This document shows positions 45,061-53,955 of a stretch of DNA of 64,000 bases, one piece after another. Within the stretch, counting starts at the first letter, position 1. Each line of letters starts with the position of its first letter. Location: contig NZ_JAHBBW010000003.1 of the NCBI RefSeq assembly GCF_018390535.1, positions 62,001-126,000 of the forward strand, given 5' to 3'. This DNA is from Bacteroides propionicigenes (GTDB lineage: Bacteria; Bacteroidota; Bacteroidia; Bacteroidales; Bacteroidaceae). The notes beneath the pieces were generated by a model that saw only the letters and a list, made by a program, of their open reading frames with translations, searched no databases and was not told the origin of the DNA. Both the position numbers and the translations under genes were made by a program.

Positions 45061-46230
45061 ATGAGAAACATAAGTGCATTTGTGTCTTTAATAGTATTTA
45101 CTTTTTTTTGCCTTGCCTGTGGCGGAGGAGAAACAAAGTCATCTTCAGGCTCTACTCCGGAGCCTTCACCTTCCGAGGTGTTTGCTAAAGGTGCGGATAT
45201 CAGTTGGATAACGGAATTGGAAGTTAAAGGGCATAAGTTTTATAATGCGTCCGGAGAGCAGCGTGAATGTACCGCTCTGATGAAAGAACTGGGACTGAAT
45301 GCCGTGCGTTTGCGTGTATGGGTGAACCCTCAGAAACACGATAATTGGTGCAATAAAGCCGATATGTTGATAAAAGCTCAACGTGCCAAAGAGCTTGGCA
45401 TGGATGTGATGATAGATTTCCATTATAGCGATTGGTGGGCAGATCCCGGACAACAGCATAAGCCGGCAGCTTGGAAAAACATGAATTTGACAGACTTGAA
45501 GAAGGCAGTTGGCGAGCATACTCGTGATGTACTTAGTGCGTTGAAGTTGAAGGGGATTACCCCTAAATGGGTACAAGTAGGTAATGAGATACGTCCGGGT
45601 ATGTTGTGGGATGAGGATGCCGCTTTGAGCGGTGCTTCCTATAACATTAGGGAGTGTGATGTGAAAGATTCCGGAAGCACTTCTACGGCAATCAAATATT
45701 ACAAGAATACATCCAATCTGGCAGCATTCATCAATGTCGGTTATGATGCGGTAAAGGAGGTATTTGAAGATGCCATCGTTATAGTTCATTTGGATAACGG
45801 TTACGATAATGAATTGTATACTTGGTTTTTTGACGAGTTGAAAAAGAATGGCGGTAAGTGGGATATGATAGGTATGTCACTTTATCCGTATTGGACCCGG
45901 ATGGAGCATCCTGAATATACAGCCGCCAAAACCATAACGGACTGCATTGCTAATATCAAGAGTGTAAGTAAGAGATATGATTGTGACGTAATGGTAGTGG
46001 AAACCGGTATGGAATGTGCCGACGATCAGGGTAACTTGGCAAATGACTCTGTACTAAAGGAAGGTAAGGAACAATTAAGTCGTATTATAGAAGAGTGCCG
46101 CAACAATACTGACGGTCGTTGTAAAGGCGTCTTTTACTGGGAACCGGAATGTAAGCCCGGACAATATCGTCTGGGAGCTTTTACGGACGACGGAAAACCA
46201 ACAATAATAATGGATGCTTTCAAAGAGTGA
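45061..46230 (+). CDS. GH53 endo-beta-1,4-galactanase, surface or periplasmic lipoprotein
   Basis: This 389-residue lipoprotein (signal MRNISAFVSLIVFTFFCLAC, then GGGE) should cleave beta-1,4-galactan chains of type I arabinogalactan and pectin. The TIM barrel shows KGADISWITELE, LGLNAVRLRVWVNP, MDVMIDFHYSDWWADPGQ, the acid/base Glu176 in VQVGNEIRPG, and the nucleophile Glu314 in MVVETGMEC. Length is normal for the family. The Gly-rich stretch right after Cys20 is typical of surface-exposed Bacteroides lipoproteins. It is followed at 22 bp by a GH2 beta-galactosidase, a natural partner. Confidence 0.93.
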   Translation: MRNISAFVSLIVFTFFCLACGGGETKSSSGSTPEPSPSEVFAKGADISWITELEVKGHKFYNASGEQRECTALMKELGLNAVRLRVWVNPQKHDNWCNKADMLIKAQRAKELGMDVMIDFHYSDWWADPGQQHKPAAWKNMNLTDLKKAVGEHTRDVLSALKLKGITPKWVQVGNEIRPGMLWDEDAALSGASYNIRECDVKDSGSTSTAIKYYKNTSNLAAFINVGYDAVKEVFEDAIVIVHLDNGYDNELYTWFFDELKKNGGKWDMIGMSLYPYWTRMEHPEYTAAKTITDCIANIKSVSKRYDCDVMVVETGMECADDQGNLANDSVLKEGKEQLSRIIEECRNNTDGRCKGVFYWEPECKPGQYRLGAFTDDGKPTIIMDAFKE

Positions 46231-46252
46231 GAAATATTAAAATACTGATTCC

Positions 46253-48733
46253 ATGAAGAAACTAATAAGTCTTGTTTTACTGAGTCTGCTTCTCTCTTTG
46301 CCGGCAGTAGCTCAGCGTTCGGAATATTTGCTTGAAAAGAACTGGAGATTTACTAAAGGGGATATAGTGAACGCTGTAGAACCGAAGTTTGACGACAGTA
46401 AGTGGGAGACGGTTACCGTGCCGCATGATTGGGCCATTTTCGGACCTTTCGACCGCAACCATGATTTGCAGAATGTTGCCGTTGCACAGAATTTTGAGGA
46501 AAAGGCATCCGTTAAGACGGGGCGTACCGGAGGACTTCCTTATGTGGGTATTGGCTGGTATCGCACAAAGTTTGATGTCCCTGCCGGTAAACAGACAGCT
46601 TTGGTGTTTGACGGGGCAATGAGTGAAGCCCGCGTCTATGTCAATGGAAAAGAAGCCTGTTTCTGGCCGTTTGGTTACAACTCTTTTCACTGCGACGTTA
46701 CGGAACTGCTTAATGCGGACGGTAAGAATAATGTGTTGGCTGTCCGTCTGGAGAATAAGCCGCAATCCTCCCGTTGGTATCCCGGTGCGGGGCTGTATCG
46801 TAATGTTCATGTGGTGACAACAGAACGTATACATGTTCCGGTGTGGGGAACGCAACTCACCACTCCGCATGTATCTTCCGAATATGCTTCCGTGTACCTG
46901 CGCACCGAAGTTGCCAATGCGGGAGAAGATAATATTCGTATTGTGACGGAGATTATTTCGCCGGACGGCAAGGTGGTTGCCGTAAAAGACAATACCCGTA
47001 AGATAAACCACGGCCAACCCTTTGAACAGAATTTCCTGATAGATACTCCCGCCTTATGGTCGCCGGAGACACCTTATTTATATAAGGCATTTTCTAAAAT
47101 ATATGCGGACGGTAAGCAAGTGGATGAATATACCACCCGTTTCGGTATCCGTAGCATAGAGATTGTGGCGGATAAAGGTTTCTTCCTGAATGGCAGACAC
47201 CGGAAGTTTCAGGGCGTTTGCAATCATCATGACTTAGGTCCGCTGGGTGCTGCCGTTAATGTGGCTGCCCTTCGCCACCAACTTACGCTATTGAAAGATA
47301 TGGGTTGCGACGCTGTCCGTACTTCGCACAATATGCCCGCTCCCGAGTTAGTGGAACTTTGTGATGAAATGGGCTTTATGATGATGATAGAGCCTTTTGA
47401 CGAATGGGACATTGCCAAATGCGAAAACGGTTACCACCGCTACTTCAATGAATGGGCGGAACGGGATATGGTGAATATGTTGCGTCATTACCGTAATAAT
47501 GCAAGTGTGGTAATGTGGAGCATTGGCAATGAAGTGCCTACGCAATGCAGTCCCGAAGGATATAAAGTGGCTTCTTTCTTGCAGGACATCTGTCATCGGG
47601 AAGACCCTACACGTCTTGTTACGTGCGGGATGGATCAGGTATCCTGTGTTTTGGAAAACGGTTTTGCTGCTATGATAGACGTACCCGGGCTTAATTACCG
47701 TGCTCATCGTTATATAGAGGCTTACAATGCACTCCCGCAGAACGTCATTCTCGGTTCGGAAACGGCATCTACTGTCAGCTCACGCGGTGTGTATAAGTTC
47801 CCGGTGGAGAAGCGTGCCGGTGCGCAGTATGACGACCATCAATGTTCGGGTTATGATGTAGAGTGCTGCAGCTGGTCCAATGTTCCCGATATGGACTTTG
47901 CCTTGGCGGATGACTACAATTGGACTATCGGACAATTTGTTTGGACAGGCTTTGACTATTTGGGTGAGCCTTCTCCATACGATACGGATGCATGGCCCAG
48001 CCATAGTTCCGTATTCGGCATTATAGATTTGGCGAGTATACCAAAAGACCGTTACTACCTGTATCGCAGCATTTGGAACAAGAAGGTAAACACGTTGCAC
48101 ATCCTTCCGCATTGGACATGGCCGGGAAGGGAAGGAGAGAATACGCCTGTTTTTGTCTACACCAGCTATCCTGCTGCCGAGCTGTTTGTTAATGGCAAGA
48201 GTTACGGAAAGCAACGCAAATTGACGGCACAGGAGAGTGAAGCCTTGCAGGGTAAAGATTCGCTTGCTTTGCAACGTCGCTATCGCTTGATGTGGATGGA
48301 CGTTCCTTATGAACCGGGAGAACTGAAAGTTGTGGCCTATGACGCTTCCGGTAAGTCGGTAGAGGAAAAAGTAATCCGTACTGCCGGCAAACCTCATCAT
48401 TTGGAAGTGGTGGCAGACCGTACCCGGCTTGCTGCAAACGGTAAGGATTTGGCATACATCACCGTCCGCATTGTGGATAAGGATGGCAATCTTTGCCCTT
48501 CGGACAATCGTCTTGTATCTTTCTCTGTAAAAGGGGCGGGGCGTTATCGCGCCGCTGCCAATGGCGATGCCACCAGTCTCGACCTTTTCCATCTGCCTGA
48601 AATGCCTGCCTTCAGCGGACAGCTGACGGCGATTGTGCAAAGCGGTGAGCAATCAGGTGAGATTGTTTTTGAAGCGAAGGCAAAGGGTTTGCGGACAGGA
48701 AGAATCGTATTATCTGCCGGCACAAAGCACTGA
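46253..48733 (+). CDS. GH2 beta-galactosidase
   Basis: The 826-residue protein has a signal peptide (MKKLISLVLLSLLLSLPAVAQ) and so is periplasmic. The N-terminal sugar-binding domain (TVPHDWAIFGPFDRNHDLQ), the immunoglobulin-like domain and the TIM barrel are followed by C-terminal Ig-like domains (DUF4982-type and GH2 C5). The acid/base is Glu427 in MWSIGNEVP and the nucleophile is Glu503 in ILGSETAS. It would trim galacto-oligosaccharides made by the GH53 enzyme, although GH2 members of this type have several exo-activities. It shares the GH53 transcript, and a 39-bp inverted repeat lies behind it. Confidence 0.92.
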   Translation: MKKLISLVLLSLLLSLPAVAQRSEYLLEKNWRFTKGDIVNAVEPKFDDSKWETVTVPHDWAIFGPFDRNHDLQNVAVAQNFEEKASVKTGRTGGLPYVGIGWYRTKFDVPAGKQTALVFDGAMSEARVYVNGKEACFWPFGYNSFHCDVTELLNADGKNNVLAVRLENKPQSSRWYPGAGLYRNVHVVTTERIHVPVWGTQLTTPHVSSEYASVYLRTEVANAGEDNIRIVTEIISPDGKVVAVKDNTRKINHGQPFEQNFLIDTPALWSPETPYLYKAFSKIYADGKQVDEYTTRFGIRSIEIVADKGFFLNGRHRKFQGVCNHHDLGPLGAAVNVAALRHQLTLLKDMGCDAVRTSHNMPAPELVELCDEMGFMMMIEPFDEWDIAKCENGYHRYFNEWAERDMVNMLRHYRNNASVVMWSIGNEVPTQCSPEGYKVASFLQDICHREDPTRLVTCGMDQVSCVLENGFAAMIDVPGLNYRAHRYIEAYNALPQNVILGSETASTVSSRGVYKFPVEKRAGAQYDDHQCSGYDVECCSWSNVPDMDFALADDYNWTIGQFVWTGFDYLGEPSPYDTDAWPSHSSVFGIIDLASIPKDRYYLYRSIWNKKVNTLHILPHWTWPGREGENTPVFVYTSYPAAELFVNGKSYGKQRKLTAQESEALQGKDSLALQRRYRLMWMDVPYEPGELKVVAYDASGKSVEEKVIRTAGKPHHLEVVADRTRLAANGKDLAYITVRIVDKDGNLCPSDNRLVSFSVKGAGRYRAAANGDATSLDLFHLPEMPAFSGQLTAIVQSGEQSGEIVFEAKAKGLRTGRIVLSAGTKH

Positions 48734-48819
48734 TTGGGCTCTATGCCTTGTGCATAAACAAGCTGTCCTTTGTGCTTTTTGTCTCTTTCTCTTATCTGTT
48801 TTGTGCTTTTGCCTCATGC

Positions 48820-48919
48820 AAAACTTCGTTTTCCAATTGGGGGCTCTACGGTTGCCAACTGTGTGCCTGACAGCCCGCAATTGGCAACCGTAGAGCCCCC
48901 AATTGGAAAACGAAGTTTT
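48820..48919. repeat. Perfect 39-bp inverted repeat behind GH2, likely terminator
   Basis: Arms at 48820-48858 and 48881-48919 are exact reverse complements over 39 bases with a 22-base loop. The left arm starts with AAAA and the right arm ends with TTTT. It would end the GH53-GH2 transcript. The unusually long perfect stem suggests an inserted palindromic element rather than a minimal terminator. Confidence 0.8.
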
Positions 48920-49055
48920 ATATCGTTCCGAGTAGCATTTTCTATGGTGTATACTAACTTTTCCTACTATGCTGTTGGTTTTTCCATCAGCTCCCTGTAA
49001 CAGTTGCCGTTTTGTTTTTGTTCGCTAATCCCACAGTCGGAGACCGAAAATGTGA

Positions 49056-49069
49056 TGCAATCGTTTGCA
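49056..49069. promoter_or_regulatory. LacI-type operator upstream of susC
   Basis: TGCAATCGTTTGCA is the exact reverse complement of the operator at 44953-44966. Its centre lies 61.5 bp upstream of the first base of the -7 element at 49124-49131. Confidence 0.75.
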
Positions 49070-49123
49070 CTCTTCTTGCTGCACTTTTTATCACATCTTT
49101 ATTTTTTACTCGATAATATGGCA

Positions 49124-49131
49124 TACATTTG
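49124..49131 (+). promoter_or_regulatory. -7 element of susC
   Basis: TACATTTG matches TAnnTTTG. The nearest -33-like sequence (CTTT, ending 49100) is mis-spaced, consistent with a promoter that needs an activator. Confidence 0.55.
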
Positions 49132-49243
49132 TTGTATCATAATAAAGTATTTGAAGTACGTTCTGTAATAAGGTTAATATACTGAAACGTTATTTGAATA
49201 TACATATAGATAATTAATATTGTTAACTTTAATTTTTAAATGC

Positions 49244-52200
49244 ATGAAGCAAGTTAATCTTAGAATCTATCGAACGATTCTTCCCTTATTGTTAGGGTTA
49301 TTCTTGTCAGTTGGCGTTTATGCACAGAACATCACAGTGAGAGGGCATGTGAAAGATGCCTTAGGTGGTGTGATTGGTGCTAATGTCGTAGAAAAAGGAA
49401 ATACCGCAAACGGTACAATCACAGACTTGGATGGTAACTTCACGTTGTCTGTCCCTAGAGGAGCTACATTGATCGTGTCTTTTATTGGCTATAAGACGCA
49501 GGAAGTTCCGGCAACCTCATCGGTGGTAGTAACGCTGCAGGATGATGCGGAACTGCTGAACGAGGTCGTGGTCATTGGTTACGGTACAGTGAAAAAGAAT
49601 GATGCTACCGGTTCTGTAACAGCCATTAAACCGGATAAGTTGAACAAGGGTTTGACTACGAATGCACAAGATATGATGACCGGTAAGATTGCCGGTGTAA
49701 GCGTCATATCCGATGGTGGAACTCCGGGTGGTAGTGCTACGATTCGTGTACGTGGCGGTTCTTCTCTTTCTGCCGAAAATGATCCGTTGATTGTAATTGA
49801 CGGTTTGGCTATGGATAACAATGGTGTGAAAGGTTTGTCCAACCCTTTGTCTATGGTGAATCCTAACGACATCGAGAGTTTTACGGTACTGAAAGATGCT
49901 TCTGCTACGGCAATTTACGGTTCTCGCGCATCCAACGGTGTTATTATCATTACTACTAAGAAAGGTCAGGCAGGTTCCAAACCGCGTGTCTCTTATGACG
50001 GTAATGTCTCTTTCAGTAACGTAAAGAAGACACTTGACGTAATGGACGGTGACGAATTTCGTGCTTTTGTAGAGGAAATCTGGGAAGGTAAGGACAATGA
50101 TGCTTACCGCAAGCTGGGTACCGCCAATACGGACTGGCAGGATGAAATCTACCGTATGGCAGTAAGTACGGATCATAATCTTACAATTTCGGGTGGTTTA
50201 AAGAATATGCCTTATCGTGTATCTTTCGGCTATACCAACCAGAATGGTGTTGTCAAGACTTCAAACTTCGAGCGCTATACGGCATCTGTCAATATTGCTC
50301 CTTCTTTTTTGCAAGACCATTTAAAGGTGAATGCAAACTTGAAAGGTATGTATGCCAAGAATCGTTATGCTGACGGAAGTGTAATCGGCACTGCGGCTTC
50401 CTATGACCCCACCCAGCCTATTTATTCTGACAATGAAATCCACCAGAAGTATTTCGGCGGTTATTCTCAATGGTATATTTCAGCATTTGATGATAAAGGT
50501 AAAAACACTTTGGGTGACAGCGAGTGGAACTATTATAAGAACTCGCAAGCTGCCTACAATCCGGTAGCTTCATTGAACCAGAAGGACGACCGTGCTACAT
50601 CTAAGGCGTTGGTCGGTAATTTGGAATTGGACTACAAAGTGCACGGACTGGAAGATCTGCGTCTGCATGTAAGTGGAGGTATGGATTTGTCTACCGGTAA
50701 ACAAGAAACGAGCTGGAGTCCGTATTCCGCTCAAAACAACTACTATGGTAATACAGGTTTTGATGAGACGGATAAGTACAATCTTTCTTTGAATATGTAT
50801 GCTCAGTATTCAAAAGACTTTAATGAAAAGCATCATTTTGATGTAATGGGCGGTTATGAATGGCAGCACTTCCACCGCAAAGGCAATAGTTATTATGCCG
50901 GCTTGTATCCTTCCACCACTACCGTGGTAGATAAAGCTACAGGAGAAAGCATGGCAGGGAAGGCTTACTCGCCTACAGTAAATGAGTGGGCTACGGAAAA
51001 TTTCTTGGTTTCTTTCTTTGGTCGCGCCAACTATACTTTACTGGATAAATACTTGTTTACTGCTACTGTGCGTTACGACGGCTCTTCACGTTTCAGCAAG
51101 GATAACCGTTGGTCTTTGTTCCCGTCATTCGCTTTCGGTTGGAAACTGAAGGAAGAAGGCTTCTTGAAGGATGTAGAGTGGCTGTCTGATTTGAAGCTCC
51201 GCTTGGGATATGGTATTACCGGTCAGCAGAATATCGGTAGCGACTATCCTACATTGGCTACTTATATCCAGAATAAGGACTACGCTTATTATCCTATCGT
51301 GGGTAACGGTATCACTTACCGTCCGGGCGCTTACAATCCCGACCTGAAATGGGAAGAGACTACTACTTATAATGCAGGGGTGGACTTCGGTTTCCTCAAT
51401 GGACGTTTCACCGGGTCTGTTGATTACTACTTCCGCAAGACTGATGACTTGATAAACAGCGTATATGTGGCAGCAGGTACAAACTTCAAGAACAAAGTGC
51501 TCTCTAATATCGGTTCTTTGGAAAACAGTGGTGTTGAGTTTTCCGTAAATGCCAAAGTGATTCAGGAAAGAGATTGGCGTTGGGAATTGGGATACAACAT
51601 CACTTATAATAAGAATGAAATCACCAAACTGACTTCCGGTGACAGTGAAGGTTATTATGTTCCTACCGGCGGTATCTCTTCCGGTACGGGTAATACAATC
51701 CAAGCTCATGCTGTGGGACATGCGGCTTCCTCATTCTACGTATACCAGCAGGTGTATGGCGAGGATGGAAAACCGTTGGAAAATGAATATGTTGACCGTA
51801 ATGGTGACGGTATCATCAATGATAAAGACCGTTACTTCTATAAGAAACCGACGGCAGATGTGCTTATGGGATTGACTTCCAAACTGATTTATAAGAATTG
51901 GGACTTTAACTTTTCTCTACGTGCAAGTTTCAATAACTATGTTTATAATGATGTGGAAGCAGGCAACTCCAATTGTAAATCGACTGTGATATACTCGTTT
52001 GATGCCTTGAGCAATCGTCCCAAAATGGTGTTGGCAAACAATTTCCAGGGTGTCGGTAATTATTATATGTCCGACTACTATGTACAGAATGCTTCTTTCC
52101 TGAAGTGTGATAACATTACATTGGGCTACAGCTTTGACAAATTGTTCGGTAAAAACATATCCGGACGTGTATACGCTACCGTACAGAACGTATTTACCAT

Positions 52201-52303
52201 TACAGACTATAAAGGACTGGATCCGGAAATTAATGGTGGTATAGACAATAGTATCTATCCTCGTCCTTTAGTTTCCCTCTTGGGTTTAAGCCTTAACTTT
52301 TAA
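49244..52303 (+). CDS. susC: SusC-like TonB-dependent outer-membrane transporter
   Basis: The ATG at 49244 (not the TTG at 49220) gives 1,019 residues with signal MKQVNLRIYRTILPLLLGLF. A carboxypeptidase-D-like regulatory domain follows (TVRGHVKDALGGVIGANVVE, DLDGNFTLSVPRGATLIVSF), then the TonB box/plug region with VVVIGYGTVKKNDATGSVTA, VRVRGGSSLSAENDPLIVID and the SusC motif TVLKDASATAIYGSRASNGV. A 22-strand barrel ends in PLVSLLGLSLNF. It imports oligosaccharides captured by SusD and the SusE/F proteins. It is first in the susC-D-E-F unit; the next gene starts 18 bp later. Confidence 0.95.
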   Translation: MKQVNLRIYRTILPLLLGLFLSVGVYAQNITVRGHVKDALGGVIGANVVEKGNTANGTITDLDGNFTLSVPRGATLIVSFIGYKTQEVPATSSVVVTLQDDAELLNEVVVIGYGTVKKNDATGSVTAIKPDKLNKGLTTNAQDMMTGKIAGVSVISDGGTPGGSATIRVRGGSSLSAENDPLIVIDGLAMDNNGVKGLSNPLSMVNPNDIESFTVLKDASATAIYGSRASNGVIIITTKKGQAGSKPRVSYDGNVSFSNVKKTLDVMDGDEFRAFVEEIWEGKDNDAYRKLGTANTDWQDEIYRMAVSTDHNLTISGGLKNMPYRVSFGYTNQNGVVKTSNFERYTASVNIAPSFLQDHLKVNANLKGMYAKNRYADGSVIGTAASYDPTQPIYSDNEIHQKYFGGYSQWYISAFDDKGKNTLGDSEWNYYKNSQAAYNPVASLNQKDDRATSKALVGNLELDYKVHGLEDLRLHVSGGMDLSTGKQETSWSPYSAQNNYYGNTGFDETDKYNLSLNMYAQYSKDFNEKHHFDVMGGYEWQHFHRKGNSYYAGLYPSTTTVVDKATGESMAGKAYSPTVNEWATENFLVSFFGRANYTLLDKYLFTATVRYDGSSRFSKDNRWSLFPSFAFGWKLKEEGFLKDVEWLSDLKLRLGYGITGQQNIGSDYPTLATYIQNKDYAYYPIVGNGITYRPGAYNPDLKWEETTTYNAGVDFGFLNGRFTGSVDYYFRKTDDLINSVYVAAGTNFKNKVLSNIGSLENSGVEFSVNAKVIQERDWRWELGYNITYNKNEITKLTSGDSEGYYVPTGGISSGTGNTIQAHAVGHAASSFYVYQQVYGEDGKPLENEYVDRNGDGIINDKDRYFYKKPTADVLMGLTSKLIYKNWDFNFSLRASFNNYVYNDVEAGNSNCKSTVIYSFDALSNRPKMVLANNFQGVGNYYMSDYYVQNASFLKCDNITLGYSFDKLFGKNISGRVYATVQNVFTITDYKGLDPEINGGIDNSIYPRPLVSLLGLSLNF

Positions 52304-52321
52304 TCTTTAAAACTGATAATT

Positions 52322-53923
52322 ATGAACTTCAAATATTTAAAATCATTAGTACCTGTTGCTGCGTTAGCATTGACGTTGGGACTTCACTCGTGTATCAATG
52401 ATTTGGATGTAACTCCCATTGACCCGAGTACGAAAATGGATTTTGACAGAGATGCGGTCTTTAATAAAGTTTATGCCACTTTGGGGCTGACTGGACAAAA
52501 GGGAGCCGATGGTGATGGTGACGTGGATGATATTGATGAAGGTACATCTGCATTTTACCGCATGACTTGGTGTGCCAACGAATTGGTGACTGATGAGGCT
52601 ATCGTAGCCGGATGGAATGACCCCGGTCTGCCTTCTCTGATTAGTTACACATGGGGAGCTTCCAATGAAATCACTACCGGAGCTTATTATAGACTGAATT
52701 TTGACATAACTCTTTGTAACTGGTTCTTGGAAAATACTTCCGATGAGGCAAGCGATGAAGAAAAGGTGATGCGTGCGGAAGTACGTTTTATGCGTGCGCT
52801 CAACTATTTCTATCTGATGGACTTGTTTGGCAACGTTCCTTTTAGTGAAACGGTTGAATATGATGTTTATCCTCAACAGATGAAGCGCGCCGAGTTGTTT
52901 GCCTATATTGAAGATGAATTGATTAAAAAGGCTGAACCTAACTTGAAAGAGCCTAAGACAAACACCTACGGACGCGTGGATAAGGCGGCTGCATGGCTGC
53001 TCCTTGCGCGTATGTATTTGAATGCAGAAGTTTATACCGGTACTGCCAAGTGGACGGAAGCTGCAACTTATGCAGAGAAAGTGATGAAGTCTCAATACTC
53101 GCTTTGTAAGCCTTATAAGCATTTATTTATGGCAGACAACGGTGGAGCGGTAGACGGCAATCCTAATAACTTGGCTCCTAATGAAGTTATTCTTCCTATC
53201 TTGCAGGATGGTGGAAAAACCCGCAGCTGGGGTGTTTCTCACTTCCTTATTGCCGGTACGCACAAGAAAGATATGAATAACTACGGAAGTACGGAAGAGT
53301 GGAAAGGTCCTCGTTGTTGTGAAACGTTGGTTGCCAAATTCTTCCCGAACACTGCATCTGCTCCTTTAGTGGATGAGGTGGCAATGACGGTTGCAGCTAA
53401 AGATGATCGTGCTTTGCTTTTCGGTAAAGGCCGTACGGTGTCTACCGGTAAGAATAAAGACTTTGCAGAAGGTTTCTCTTGCGCTAAGTTCACAAATGTT
53501 CGTGCCGATGGTGGCCAAACATCAGACAGTGCTTTCCCGGATATGGATGTTCCGTTCATGCGTGCAGCAGAAGCTTATCTGACTTATGCGGAAGCTGTGA
53601 CCAGAGGTGCGGGAGGTACGGTTACTCCGGAAAAAGCAGCGGATGCAATCAATGAATTGCGGAAAAGAGCAAATGCGGAAGAAAAGGATGCATATACGCT
53701 TGAGCAAATTTGTGACGAGTGGGCACGTGAGTTCTACTTCGAAGGCCGTCGCCGTATGGATTTGATTCGTTTCGGAAAGTTTGCAGGTCAGAGCGAGTAT
53801 AATTGGGATTGGAAAGGCGGCTCCATGAGTGGTACTTCTTTCCCCGAATATCGTAATCTCTATCCGATACCTGTCAATGACTTGAATGCTAATCCGAATT
53901 TGAAACAGAATCCGGGTTATTAA
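52322..53923 (+). CDS. susD: SusD-like surface glycan-binding lipoprotein
   Basis: This 533-residue lipoprotein (MNFKYLKSLVPVAALALTLG to Cys24, then INDLD) forms the lid of the SusC channel and binds glycan through a TPR-supported fold. It aligns well with Bacteroides thetaiotaomicron SusD as I remember it: SCINDLDVTPIDP, TLGLTGQKGADGDGD, RADKAA-like GRVDKAAAWLLLARMYLNA, and EWAREFYFEGRRRMDLIRFG near the end. This supports an alpha-glucan substrate rather than galactan. The segment that holds part of the SusD aromatic cradle differs (TDEAIVAGWNDPGLP), so fine specificity may differ. Confidence 0.94.
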   Translation: MNFKYLKSLVPVAALALTLGLHSCINDLDVTPIDPSTKMDFDRDAVFNKVYATLGLTGQKGADGDGDVDDIDEGTSAFYRMTWCANELVTDEAIVAGWNDPGLPSLISYTWGASNEITTGAYYRLNFDITLCNWFLENTSDEASDEEKVMRAEVRFMRALNYFYLMDLFGNVPFSETVEYDVYPQQMKRAELFAYIEDELIKKAEPNLKEPKTNTYGRVDKAAAWLLLARMYLNAEVYTGTAKWTEAATYAEKVMKSQYSLCKPYKHLFMADNGGAVDGNPNNLAPNEVILPILQDGGKTRSWGVSHFLIAGTHKKDMNNYGSTEEWKGPRCCETLVAKFFPNTASAPLVDEVAMTVAAKDDRALLFGKGRTVSTGKNKDFAEGFSCAKFTNVRADGGQTSDSAFPDMDVPFMRAAEAYLTYAEAVTRGAGGTVTPEKAADAINELRKRANAEEKDAYTLEQICDEWAREFYFEGRRRMDLIRFGKFAGQSEYNWDWKGGSMSGTSFPEYRNLYPIPVNDLNANPNLKQNPGY

Positions 53924-53955
53924 TCTAAAAGTTTAATGTCTTAATAAGAAAGAAT

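Larger units (their letters stand above)
48734..49243. other. 510-bp region between GH2 and susC
   Basis: It holds the 39-bp inverted repeat (48820-48919), the LacI-type operator (49056-49069), the -7 element (49124-49131) and a leader of about 105 nt before susC. No small gene is seen. Confidence 0.65.
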
